From: an uncultured Chitinophaga sp.
GTDB taxonomy: Bacteria; Bacteroidota; Bacteroidia; Chitinophagales; Chitinophagaceae
NCBI RefSeq assembly: GCF_946479755.1
Contig: NZ_CAMLHC010000039.1
Coordinates: 1 to 64,000 of the forward strand
DNA length: 64,000 bases
Direction: 5' to 3'
In this document: one piece after another, positions 44,331-51,772 of the stretch
Layout: each line of letters begins with the position of its first letter
Position numbering within the stretch: the stretch's first letter is position 1
The notes under the pieces: generated by a model
The model's input: only the letters and a program-made list of their open reading frames with translations
Database searches by the model: none
Told to the model about the DNA's origin: nothing
Made by a program: the position numbers and the translations under genes

Positions 44331-45572
44331 CTATATTTTTCTGAATACTACGATGCCATTGTGGCCACCGAAGCCAAAAGTATTGCTGACCGCCACTTTC
44401 ACGTTTTTCTCCATCGCCGTTTTCAACACTATCTGCAAGCTGGAGGGTATCTGCGGGTCCAGCGTGGTGGTATTGATGGTAGGTGGTATGATGCCGTCGG
44501 TGATGCTTTTGACGCAGGCGATCGCTTCGATGGCGCCGGCAGCGCCCAGCAGGTGGCCTGTCATGGATTTGGTGGCGCTGATATGCAGATGATCCGGGGC
44601 GGCGCCGAACAGCCGCGTAATGGCCGCTATCTCGCTGAGGTCGCCCACCGGTGTAGACGTAGCGTGTGCATTGAGATAATCCACCTCCTGCAGGTTGATT
44701 TCCGCTTCCTGCAGTGCGCTTTTCATGGCCTGGAAGGCACCCAGTCCTTCCGGGTGGGTGGCCGTCATATGATAGGCATCTGCCGTCATGGCTGCGCCGG
44801 CCACTTCGGCGTAGATATGGGCGCCGCGGGCTTTGGCATGTTCGTATTCTTCGAGCACCAGGGCGGCCGCGCCTTCGCCCATGACGAAGCCGTCGCGGTC
44901 CGTATCAAAAGGACGGGAGGCATGGGCGGGGTCGTCGTTTCTGACGGACATCGCTTTCATGGCACAGAAGCCGCCTACAGACGCCGGTGTGATGGGCGCT
45001 TCTGATCCGCCGGTGATCATCACTTTCGCTTTGCCGAGGCGGATATAGTTGAGCGCGTCCATGATCGCCGTATTGGAGGTGGCGCAGGCAGAGACGGTGG
45101 TGTAGTTGATGCCCATGAGGCCATATTTGATAGAGATCATGCCCGACGCCATATTGGTGATGAGGCGGGGCACGAAGTAAGGGCTGAACCGCGGGTTGTA
45201 GTCGCCTGTTACGTATTCCGTTACCTGTTCCTCGAACGTCTGCATGCCGCCCTGGCCGGAGCCCCAGATCACGCCGGTATCGAAGGGGTCCATGGCGGAG
45301 AAGTTGAGCCCTGCGTCACCGATGGCTTCCGCGGCGGCGGAGAGTGCATATTGTGTGAAAGGGTCGGTCTTGCGGATTTCCGCTTTATCGAGTGCCGTTG
45401 CCGGGTCGTAGCCTTTCAGTTCGCAGGCGAACTTCGTCCGGAAGCGGGAGGCGTCAAAGCGGGTGATGGTGGCGGCGCCGCTGGCGCCGGCCACGAGGTT
45501 GTCCCAGAAGGCGGTCACATTATTTCCCAAAGGGGTTATTGCACCCATACCGGTGATAACAACTCTTTTCAT
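44331..45572 (-). CDS. fabF: Beta-ketoacyl-ACP synthase II
   Basis: This is a 413-residue condensing enzyme with the complete catalytic set: Cys163 (V-S-A-C-A-T-S), His303 (N-A-H-A-T-S-T), Lys335 and His340 (K-S-M-T-G-H-L-L-G-A-A-G). It extends acyl-ACP chains by two carbons. It lies 11 bp after a TetR-family gene and no acpP or fabG is linked. It is therefore likely a dedicated or inducible copy rather than the housekeeping fatty-acid gene. Confidence 0.92.
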   Translation of the reverse strand: MKRVVITGMGAITPLGNNVTAFWDNLVAGASGAATITRFDASRFRTKFACELKGYDPATALDKAEIRKTDPFTQYALSAAAEAIGDAGLNFSAMDPFDTGVIWGSGQGGMQTFEEQVTEYVTGDYNPRFSPYFVPRLITNMASGMISIKYGLMGINYTTVSACATSNTAIMDALNYIRLGKAKVMITGGSEAPITPASVGGFCAMKAMSVRNDDPAHASRPFDTDRDGFVMGEGAAALVLEEYEHAKARGAHIYAEVAGAAMTADAYHMTATHPEGLGAFQAMKSALQEAEINLQEVDYLNAHATSTPVGDLSEIAAITRLFGAAPDHLHISATKSMTGHLLGAAGAIEAIACVKSITDGIIPPTINTTTLDPQIPSSLQIVLKTAMEKNVKVAVSNTFGFGGHNGIVVFRKI

Positions 45573-45583
45573 AGTAGCTGATT

Positions 45584-46138
45584 TTATGAACGTAAGTCTT
45601 CCAGCAGCTGTCGGCCGATCCTGTCGAATGTTTCAGGGCCCATGACCCTGGCCAGCAGCAGCGAAGATTGAAGATTGGAGATGACCAGCAGGGCCCTGTC
45701 GCCTGCGGTACCTTTGAAGTGGAAGCGTTTGTTTTTGCGGCCCCGCTCCAGGCAGGCTGTCACCCATTCCACGATGGCTTCTGCCATTTCATTTATCTTT
45801 TCCTGCATCGGCGGCGTGAGTGTTTCGTAGTCCGGCGCCAGTGAGCCCATCAGGCATACGTTACCCGCGTAACAATGTTTACGGAATACGTCTACCAGCC
45901 GGGCGAGCTGCTCCTCTTCCGGCAGCTGCTGCCACTGCTGAACGCTGTGTTGGAACCGTTGCATGTCTTCCATGATCACCGCCATGCCCAGGTCTGCCTT
46001 GGACGGAAAATGATAATGCACCGCTGCGTTTTTTACGGACAGCGGGTCGGCGATGTCTTTATAACTGAAAGCGTTAAATCCTTTTACCCGGATCAGCTTG
46101 TCCGCCAGCGTCACTATTTTATCTTTCATGAGCGTCAT
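45584..46138 (-). CDS. TetR-family repressor
   Basis: This is a 184-residue regulator with an N-terminal TetR helix-turn-helix (about 10-58, F-S-Y-K-D-I-A-D-P-L-S-V-K-N-A-A-V-H-Y-H-F-P-S-K) and an all-helical ligand domain. The ATG at 46129 is an alternative start. A perfect 20-bp palindrome occupies the spacer of its promoter, so strong autoregulation is expected. It likely controls fabF, 11 bp downstream, in response to an acyl or lipid-like ligand (inferred). Confidence 0.9.
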   Translation of the reverse strand: MTLMKDKIVTLADKLIRVKGFNAFSYKDIADPLSVKNAAVHYHFPSKADLGMAVIMEDMQRFQHSVQQWQQLPEEEQLARLVDVFRKHCYAGNVCLMGSLAPDYETLTPPMQEKINEMAEAIVEWVTACLERGRKNKRFHFKGTAGDRALLVISNLQSSLLLARVMGPETFDRIGRQLLEDLRS

Positions 46139-46160
46139 TTCAGCTGCGTTAAAACCGACC

Positions 46161-46192
46161 GCAAGTTACTTACTTACTAGTAAGTAAGCAAA
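46161..46192 (-). promoter_or_regulatory. TetR promoter with operator palindrome in the spacer
   Basis: On the minus strand TTTG (46192-46189) is followed after exactly 20 nt by TAACTTGC (46168-46161), a close match to TAnnTTTG. The 20-nt spacer (46169-46188) is the perfect palindrome CTTACTTACTAGTAAGTAAG. A repressor bound there would block RNA polymerase directly. Confidence 0.75.
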
Positions 46193-46206
46193 TATTTTAA
46201 AAAAAA

Positions 46207-46237
46207 TTTGGTGAATTAAAATGAATGTGTACTTTTG
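46207..46237 (+). promoter_or_regulatory. Bacteroidota sigma-A promoter of tRNA-Leu
   Basis: TTTG (46207-46210), a 19-nt spacer and TACTTTTG (46230-46237) match the primary sigma consensus of the phylum. The predicted start is about 46244, 18 bp before the tRNA. Confidence 0.8.
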
Positions 46238-46261
46238 CATCCCCTGATCACAATATCAGTT

Positions 46262-46345
46262 GCCCAGATGGCGAAATTGGTAGACGCACTGTGTTCAGGT
46301 CGCAGCGCCTGCAAGGGTGTGCTGGTTCGAATCCAGTTCTGGGCA
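46262..46345 (+). tRNA. tRNA-Leu (anticodon CAG)
   Basis: The acceptor strands GCCCAGA and TCTGGGC pair fully. The anticodon arm CTGTG-TTCAGGT-CGCAG has CAG at positions 34-36. A class II variable arm and a GTTCGAATC T-loop are present. CCA is not encoded. The tyrosine integrase 104 bp downstream marks its 3' end as the likely prophage attachment site. Confidence 0.95.
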
Positions 46346-46355
46346 CACTAAAACT

Positions 46356-46380
46356 AAAACCCGCTCCTAGAGCGGGTTTT
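46356..46380 (+). terminator. Intrinsic terminator after tRNA-Leu
   Basis: AAAACCCGCTC and GAGCGGGTTTT form a perfect 11-bp stem with a 3-nt loop. It lies on the prophage side of the presumed attachment site. Confidence 0.8.
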
Positions 46381-46449
46381 ACTGTTTTGGGTCCAGTCCG
46401 GGGCCACAATGGGGCCACGAAGAAAAAGAAAAAGCATAAATTCCTGGAT

Positions 46450-47862
46450 ATGCAATATAGACCCGCCAGAATTTACCCGTTTGACTCGCTCAAAGCCGAG
46501 CAAGATGACCTTTTTGCTGCCGGCAAAATCACGCAAGAACAATACTTCCAGAATGTAGCGTTGATACCGCAAAAAGCCTTGGCTGTTTCTAAATGGTATG
46601 TGTTTTACTTTTACATGCACCCCTTCAGCGGCAAGTACGAACGATTTAAAGTATATGAAGATATAAACCTCTTTCGTGGAGAAGAAAAAATCCAATATGC
46701 AAAAGATCTACGAGATGCAACAACCATCGCTTTGAAAAATGGTTATAGTCCGTGGGATGAAGAAGAAAAACTTGACGTGTTTCTGGCAGAATCTGAAAAA
46801 CATGCTGCTGCACGCGCCGCCGGAGATCTTAGTAACGCCAGCATGATTTATGGGCTACACCTGTTTTTAACCGCCAAAAAGGAAGCGGGCAAAAGTGACT
46901 CAACGATCAGCGCGTACACGACAACCGCAAATTTTGTACGTAATTGGCTAAACGAAAATGGCATGCTTCTTACACCAGCAGCTAATCTCACCGGTCCGCA
47001 GTTGCTTCAGATTCTCAAAGAAGAAGCTATAAAAAACCCGGAGGAAAAATGGGAGAATAAAACATACAACAACTATCTGCTTTACTTAGAAACAATATTA
47101 AACTGGCTGGCAAAGGATATCAACGGAAAGATAATCCCGCATAACCCAATTAAAGGCGCAGAGCAAAGAGAAGTTACTACCAACCGGCCATCTGCATATA
47201 CCGATGAGGAGTTGGAGGCGGTATTAAAGGCAGTGCGAGATGCTGGCGATATTTATGTTGAAGGGTTGATATTAACCAGCTATTATGCAGCTATTCGCAG
47301 TAAAGCTGAGATGAGAGGCTTTAAAATAGAAAATATTCGTTGGGACAGAGACTTATTGTTATTGGGGGCTGACGCGACAAAGGCACGCCGCGAGGACTAC
47401 GTACCACTTGATCCTATCCTGAAAGAATTTTTTATCAAAAATGGCTTTGACAAACTACCAGGTGAATGGTATGTTTTTTCAAATAACCGCGGTCCCGGCC
47501 CAATTCAAGCCGCCGAAAACTTTTATGCAAGACTTTATAGGCCGTTCAGAGATACCTGTTTCATTGACTTGCCTGCAGCATGGATTGCATACGCTGAAGG
47601 ACGTGAAACTGGTTATATTCAAACCTTAAAGAATCTCTATGCACCAATATACAGCCCATATGGTCGTTGTGGGATTGATGAGGACAAAGGACTTTATAAA
47701 TTCAAACATACCAGGGCAATACACCTGGCATTGGCTAAAAAATCACCTTACGCGATTATGGAACTGTTCAGGCACACAAGTCTTGACCAGACAATGATCT
47801 ATTTGAGGGATTTAGGTTTAACGGTGAATTATGAAGCAGTCGAAGATAGCAGATCAATATAA
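46450..47862 (+). CDS. int: Tyrosine-type phage integrase
   Basis: This is a 470-residue recombinase. The ATG at 46450 (MQYRPARIY) was chosen because a longer reading frame would run through the tRNA. It has an N-terminal arm-binding region, a core-binding SAM-like domain (about 130-225) and a catalytic domain with Arg283, Lys311, His420/Arg422, His442 and Tyr451 (nucleophile in T-M-I-Y-L-R). It inserts and excises the prophage at tRNA-Leu. It is convergent with the histidine kinase gene across a shared terminator. Confidence 0.9.
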   Translation: MQYRPARIYPFDSLKAEQDDLFAAGKITQEQYFQNVALIPQKALAVSKWYVFYFYMHPFSGKYERFKVYEDINLFRGEEKIQYAKDLRDATTIALKNGYSPWDEEEKLDVFLAESEKHAAARAAGDLSNASMIYGLHLFLTAKKEAGKSDSTISAYTTTANFVRNWLNENGMLLTPAANLTGPQLLQILKEEAIKNPEEKWENKTYNNYLLYLETILNWLAKDINGKIIPHNPIKGAEQREVTTNRPSAYTDEELEAVLKAVRDAGDIYVEGLILTSYYAAIRSKAEMRGFKIENIRWDRDLLLLGADATKARREDYVPLDPILKEFFIKNGFDKLPGEWYVFSNNRGPGPIQAAENFYARLYRPFRDTCFIDLPAAWIAYAEGRETGYIQTLKNLYAPIYSPYGRCGIDEDKGLYKFKHTRAIHLALAKKSPYAIMELFRHTSLDQTMIYLRDLGLTVNYEAVEDSRSI

Positions 47863-47868
47863 ATGGAA

Positions 47869-47892
47869 GGCCCGTAGTGGATACTACGGGCC
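47869..47892. terminator. Bidirectional terminator between integrase and kinase
   Basis: GGCCCGTAGT and ACTACGGGCC form a perfect 10-bp stem with a 4-nt loop; TGTTTCATATTGTTTTG follows on the plus strand. Confidence 0.8.
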
Positions 47893-47926
47893 TGTTTCAT
47901 ATTGTTTTGTTTGTTAACCCCAAATG

Positions 47927-48961
47927 TCATCCGGTTTGTCCCAAATTATTTTCATCCAAAGGATTGTCCAGCGGATCTGTGTTTTTGTTATAAAAATTAA
48001 ATGCCGCCTTGGTCCTGGGGGGGATAGAACAAAATTTGTAAGTATGGATTTCCCGGCCCTGGGAATCCGTATAACGCATCGAATATGGGCCATCTTTGCA
48101 GTACTGATCATCGATCAGGACCATTTCTATTAGGCCCGTAGCCTGATCATGGTTATCAAAACTACAGGAATACATTGCATCCTTTCCGGTCGGTCCGAAA
48201 AACTCCACTTTAATTTTCATTGTGCTGGAAAATTTTGAGGTATAGTAATTGGATTCACATGCACTGGCATTGATGGGCATGAGTACCTTGAAAGTGGTTT
48301 GCTGATGCGGAATACTATAAACGGAAATACTACCATTTAGATCATCCACATATCGTTTACAATTTGCAAGGCCCAGTCCTGTACCGCTATAATCCTCATT
48401 TAAACGGACAAAAGGAAGAAAAATTTCGTCTATCTTATCATGTGGTATTCCAATACCGTTGTCTGTGACCTCAAAGGCAACATCATTACCAGCATCGCTA
48501 ATACTGAGAATAACTGTGCCATGATGCGGCGAGAACTTTATCGCATTAACAATAAGGTTGGATAAAACATGGGTTAATTTTAACTTATCAGTTCTGAAGG
48601 CGACAACCCTGGATTTATTGACTAAAACTATCGTGATGTCTTTTCCGGCAGTCCTCTGATAAATTTTTATAATAGGTTCTACAATGTCAACGATTCGATG
48701 TGTTCCCAGGTGTGTTTCCTGTCCAGTTTTAGAAAATGTTCTTACGTTTTCACTGGCATCATCCAGCTGCTGAACTATGGTTTCCATAAGATCAATCCAT
48801 GTTACAGCTTCTGCTGGCAGCATCGATTTCATTTCACTCATGATGCCGTATGCTCCGCGAAGGTTTGCTGTAAGATTGCCAATATCATGCCCCCACGCAT
48901 ATATGAATTTTTTTGTTTTCTCCAGTTCGGAATCGGTTGGAGCTACCAGGGTACTAATCAT
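47927..48961 (-). CDS. Soluble orphan histidine kinase, prophage-encoded
   Basis: This is a 344-residue protein starting MISTLVAPT (ATG at 48961); the longer open frame is the structured repeat and not protein. A HisKA-like helix has His25 in A-W-G-H-D-I-G-N-L. The ATPase domain follows (N box N-L-I-V-N-A-I-K-F-S, G1 V-T-D-N-G-I-G-I-P, G2 G-T-G-L-G-L-A-N-C). The last ~110 residues are an unrecognised beta-rich domain (M-K-I-K-V-E-F-F-G-P-T-G...). It has no sensor, membrane helix or linked receiver. It stands as its own unit behind repeat copy A, in the manner of a prophage accessory gene. Confidence 0.85.
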   Translation of the reverse strand: MISTLVAPTDSELEKTKKFIYAWGHDIGNLTANLRGAYGIMSEMKSMLPAEAVTWIDLMETIVQQLDDASENVRTFSKTGQETHLGTHRIVDIVEPIIKIYQRTAGKDITIVLVNKSRVVAFRTDKLKLTHVLSNLIVNAIKFSPHHGTVILSISDAGNDVAFEVTDNGIGIPHDKIDEIFLPFVRLNEDYSGTGLGLANCKRYVDDLNGSISVYSIPHQQTTFKVLMPINASACESNYYTSKFSSTMKIKVEFFGPTGKDAMYSCSFDNHDQATGLIEMVLIDDQYCKDGPYSMRYTDSQGREIHTYKFCSIPPRTKAAFNFYNKNTDPLDNPLDENNLGQTG

Positions 48962-48990
48962 AACAAAACAGTTTTGAGGGTAAGACGATG

Positions 48991-49310
48991 CTGCGACAAA
49001 AAAAGATGACGCAGGACTCAAACTTGTAGCACCGTGTAGCTTGGCGGCCCCGGTCGCATACAAGCGAGCCTGCGCCATAAGGTGCAGGCATCGCCGTATC
49101 CTGATCCTGGGGCCGCCAAGCTACACAGGACCATTAACTGGCAATGCGATCAATAACTTTTGGGATCGCAAAGCTAATACTTTAAGGTGATAATTCCTGT
49201 ATCATAATATATAATCCTTTTTGTGTATATAACTATTGCATGGCGGAATCCCACCGCCTTATTCTAAGTTAAGCATTTTATTGATTACTCACATATTGTG
49301 GGCAATTTTT
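48991..49310. repeat. Non-coding repeat module, copy A
   Basis: This is one of two diverged ~315-bp copies (the other is 50290-50605), both directly upstream of minus-strand prophage genes. Similarity is strongest over the first ~150 bp. It continues in patches such as TTAAGGTGATAA, TTAAGCATTTT and ATTACTCA...TGTGGG to the far end. The interval carries no gene. Confidence 0.75.
49003..49135. ncRNA. Putative structured RNA, copy A
   Basis: A perfect 18-bp inverted repeat (49034-49051 with 49109-49126) encloses a small hairpin (TCGC/GCGA, 49054-49067). It also encloses a 9-bp hairpin with an ATAA loop (GCCTGCGCC/GGTGCAGGC, 49068-49089). Most paired positions are kept in copy B despite base changes. 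The strand is uncertain. On the minus strand it would be the 5' leader of the kinase gene. No known RNA family was recognised. Confidence 0.55.
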
Positions 49311-49324
49311 TTATTGATAATGAA

Positions 49325-49346
49325 AAGGCCCCCACTTGGGAGCCTT
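49325..49346 (-). terminator. Terminator of the two-gene accessory unit
   Basis: AAGGC/GCCTT and the inner CCC/GGG pair around a short loop, 26 bp after the stop at 49372; TTTTCATT follows on the minus strand. Confidence 0.6.
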
Positions 49347-49371
49347 AAACAAGAGATGGGCATATAAATAT

Positions 49372-49809
49372 TTAGCTGCCGGCTGTAACGGAGCTGCGCT
49401 CCAGAATGTACAGCTGGTCCCAAAAAGCGACATACTGATTAATGAGGTCGGTATAAAAAGTATAGCTATTCAGCTCCTTTAGCATGTATTGCAGACACTC
49501 CCGCAGGCAAATTGCTACATCAACGATGATATAATCATCTATGGTATCCAAAAATAAATCAACTGGATCAATACCATCCCCTAAGCCATCCCAGAAAATG
49601 GCGTGCATTGAAAGCATACCGGCGGCATCGGGATCGTCACGGAGTACAGCACAAAGCTGGGCTTCGCGCACTGCTACCCTCATATCATTAACATTAAACT
49701 GATCTTTCAGCTGACGTACACAGACATCCAGTTGTTCTCCTAACGTAGAACCTTTACCATCACGATCTAGTTTGATAAACCTGTTACGTTTAGCATTTAC
49801 TGGCTTCAT
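49372..49809 (-). CDS. Unknown prophage accessory protein 2
   Basis: This is a 145-residue soluble, mostly helical protein starting MKPVNAKRNRF (ATG at 49809). It contains an acidic segment D-G-L-G-D-G-I-D-P-V-D-L-F-L-D-T-I-D-D-Y. No family was recognised. It overlaps the upstream gene by 20 bp, so the two are probably translated together as a pair (toxin-antitoxin, anti-phage or effector functions cannot be told apart). Confidence 0.65.
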   Translation of the reverse strand: MKPVNAKRNRFIKLDRDGKGSTLGEQLDVCVRQLKDQFNVNDMRVAVREAQLCAVLRDDPDAAGMLSMHAIFWDGLGDGIDPVDLFLDTIDDYIIVDVAICLRECLQYMLKELNSYTFYTDLINQYVAFWDQLYILERSSVTAGS

Positions 49810-50260
49810 TGGATGATATTTGGAGGTTAAGAAAAGATGCCAATTTATGGCCAGGTAAATCATTATAGATTTTCTCCAGCACTTCCGGGAGGTGTGCCCC
49901 GGTATCAAAAACCTCCCGAATGCCCCACCAGTTACTGCCGTGGTATTTTAACACCGTTTCTCCCCGTTTAATTAAAAGATTTCCTAACCACACAGGAACT
50001 AATCGCCATTGCAAAACCTCCTCCCTTTCTACCAGCTCACAGGCATCGGGTTCTAAATCATGGTAATCAAGCAAATCGAAAAAAATACTACAAGGGATAG
50101 TTGTTTTTTCATTGCCTACAGTTACCAAATAGTCACTTTTGTTGTAAATACCGTCCTCAATCTCGCTATCACGCTCACTTTTAAAAAGCAATTCAACAAT
50201 ATCAGATTGGTCCGTCAGCTGTGCAGCTAACAAAAATTCCTGATAGCTCATTTTTCTCAT
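49790..50260 (-). CDS. Unknown prophage accessory protein 1
   Basis: This is a 156-residue acidic soluble protein starting MRKMSYQEFLL (ATG at 50260; 50251 also possible). The upstream open frame is repeat copy B, not protein. It has a C-S-I-F-F-D-L-L-D-Y-H-D-L segment and a W-W-G-I-R-E-V-F-D motif. No family was recognised. It is the first gene behind copy B and overlaps the second gene. Confidence 0.65.
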   Translation of the reverse strand: MRKMSYQEFLLAAQLTDQSDIVELLFKSERDSEIEDGIYNKSDYLVTVGNEKTTIPCSIFFDLLDYHDLEPDACELVEREEVLQWRLVPVWLGNLLIKRGETVLKYHGSNWWGIREVFDTGAHLPEVLEKIYNDLPGHKLASFLNLQISSNEASKC

Positions 50261-50289
50261 TGGACAAATAATTTTAATAGTAAACAATA

Positions 50290-50605
50290 CTGCGGCAAGA
50301 CAATGACGCAGGACTCGAACTTGTAGTACCCCATAGCAGGCGACCCCGGGCACGTACAAACGAACCTGCGCCATAAGGTGCAGGCATCGCCTTATCCAGA
50401 TCCCGGGGGCCGCCAAGCTACACAGGATCATTAACAGGCAATACGATCAGCAGTATCGAACCGTAAAGCGGATGGTTAAGGTGATAAATTCTCCATTTCA
50501 GTTAAGTTTTAGACATATTATAATATATTTGCATGTTATGGTATGCTTCGGGCGTCTAAATTAAGCATTTTGGCAATTACTCATAATATGTGGGTGGTAA
50601 TTTTT
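50290..50605. repeat. Non-coding repeat module, copy B
   Basis: This is the second copy of the module described at 48991-49310. It lies between the accessory pair and the divergent XRE gene. The far end carries ATTAC-TCATAATATGTGGGTG-GTAAT, an inverted pair close to the XRE start, which could be its operator. Confidence 0.75.
50302..50434. ncRNA. Putative structured RNA, copy B
   Basis: TAGC, GGCG and CCCCGGG (50334-50350) pair with CCCGGGG, CGCC and GCTA (50403-50420). They enclose the same CCTGCGCC-ATAA-GGTGCAGG hairpin (50365-50384), identical to that of copy A. The left arm differs from copy A in several bases, yet most pairing with the right arm is retained. TGACGCAGGACTC at one edge is also conserved. 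Confidence 0.55.
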
Positions 50606-50639
50606 AAAGTATGCGTCTTTTTTGCCCGAAAGACTGGTT

Positions 50640-50867
50640 ATGGTTTCAAAAGTAGATCAGTATGTTATTGACCGGGTTAAAGAGGAACGTGAAAAACGCA
50701 ATTGGACACAGGATGATTTGGCCGATGCTTTGGGTGTCAGCAAAGGGCTGATCGGGAACATTGAAAGCAGTAAGTATGTCAATAAATACAGCCTCGATCA
50801 TATTAATTCACTCGCCAAGATTTTCAAGTGTACCATTTGGGACCTTGTTCCTAAAAACCCTTTATGA
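50640..50867 (+). CDS. XRE-family (Cro/CI-like) DNA-binding protein
   Basis: This is a 75-residue single-domain helix-turn-helix protein (W-T-Q-D-D-L-A-D-A-L-G-V-S-K-G-L-I-G-N-I-E, about 22-42). The ATG at 50640 was chosen; an in-frame TTG lies at 50622. It lacks a peptidase or dimerisation tail. It may control the prophage accessory units or lysogeny. It is divergent from copy B, whose conserved TTACTCA...TGTGGG box could be its target. Confidence 0.85.
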   Translation: MVSKVDQYVIDRVKEEREKRNWTQDDLADALGVSKGLIGNIESSKYVNKYSLDHINSLAKIFKCTIWDLVPKNPL

Positions 50868-50892
50868 TGATGGCTTGTTTTCCTTTAAATAA

Positions 50893-50919
50893 AATGCCGG
50901 AGAGTAGACCTCCGGCATT
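50893..50919. terminator. Bidirectional terminator
   Basis: AATGCCGGAG and CTCCGGCATT form a 10-bp stem between the XRE gene and the convergent methylase gene; TGTTTAT follows. Confidence 0.75.
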
Positions 50920-50921
50920 GT

Positions 50922-51728
50922 TTATATGGGATAGTTTGCTGTTAATACTTCCCACTTCTTTTTCTGGTAACCAGATTTTGTATTTACCGTTACCCCCTGC
51001 TCGTAAACCTTCCTATGCCACCCATTAGTTGCAGTGTAATGCCCAAGGATGTCGGAATTATAGGAAGATAGCAGAAATTTTCCCTGCAGGCGCTCCAGTG
51101 TTTTTAACAACGCTTCAAAATCCTCCAGGCTATATCCATCATAATGCCCGCAATCACTGTTATAGTACGGCGGGTCACAATAAAAAAAGCTATTGACAGA
51201 ATCCCTGGTGCGGATAATATACAAAGCGTCCGCGCATTCCAACTGAACGTTCTGTAATCTAATAGCATAATCCTCTGAAAAGCTATCACGCTTGTTCGTT
51301 ATCTTTTTGGATGTACTATTGCCGCTTCTATCATATCCCCACGGCCCATCCAGTTTACTGGCAAAAGACTGGGATGAAAGAATCCACACTGCCCAAGCCC
51401 GTTTTAATTCGGAAAACATATCCGGGTTGTTGTAAATCACTGTTGCCTTTCGGTGGAGGTCCCGTGCATGCAATGATATTCTGATTTCTTTTTCCAGGGA
51501 GGTGAAGTCTGACTGCACTACTCTGTAAAAATTCATCAGCTCTTTATTCGTATCATTAATCACCTCCACTACGCTGGGCTGCTTCGCAAAAAAAACCGCA
51601 GCCCCTCCCAGGAATGGTTCACAGTAAAGGGTATGAGTCGGAATTAAAGAAATGATGATGCCACACAATTTTTGTTTGCCGCCATAGTAGCTCAATGGCG
51701 TTCTTAAATTGATCTTTTCCATATTCAA
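50922..51728 (-). CDS. D12-class adenine-specific DNA methyltransferase
   Basis: This is a 268-residue N6-adenine methylase. The SAM site includes Y-Y-G-G-K (14-18) and F-L-G-G-A (39-43), and the catalytic motif is D-P-P-Y (185-188). There is no restriction partner, so it is an orphan phage enzyme, perhaps protecting phage DNA from host restriction or altering expression. M3 is an alternative start. It ends the late-gene strand after the lysis genes. Confidence 0.9.
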   Translation of the reverse strand: MNMEKINLRTPLSYYGGKQKLCGIIISLIPTHTLYCEPFLGGAAVFFAKQPSVVEVINDTNKELMNFYRVVQSDFTSLEKEIRISLHARDLHRKATVIYNNPDMFSELKRAWAVWILSSQSFASKLDGPWGYDRSGNSTSKKITNKRDSFSEDYAIRLQNVQLECADALYIIRTRDSVNSFFYCDPPYYNSDCGHYDGYSLEDFEALLKTLERLQGKFLLSSYNSDILGHYTATNGWHRKVYEQGVTVNTKSGYQKKKWEVLTANYPI

Positions 51729-51772
51729 GGTTTTTATTGCTTGCTCTCCCTTAAATATGAATAGTTGTTTGA

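Noticed and set aside
46225..46449. N-terminal extension of the integrase
   Set aside because: The frame runs through the tRNA and its terminator; the ATG at 46450 gives a normal integrase N-terminus.
48962..49078. N-terminal extension of the histidine kinase through copy A
   Set aside because: The same translated segment appears before the unrelated gene behind copy B, so it reflects the shared non-coding module.
50302..50330. tRNA gene in the repeat modules
   Set aside because: On the minus strand GTTCGAGTCC followed by TGCGTCA looks like a T-loop and acceptor end, but the T stem does not pair, no matching 5' acceptor or anticodon arm is present, and copy A has the same defect.
48991..50605. 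Retron or diversity-generating retroelement RNA
   Set aside because: No reverse transcriptase gene is present anywhere in the window and no template/variable repeat pair was seen.
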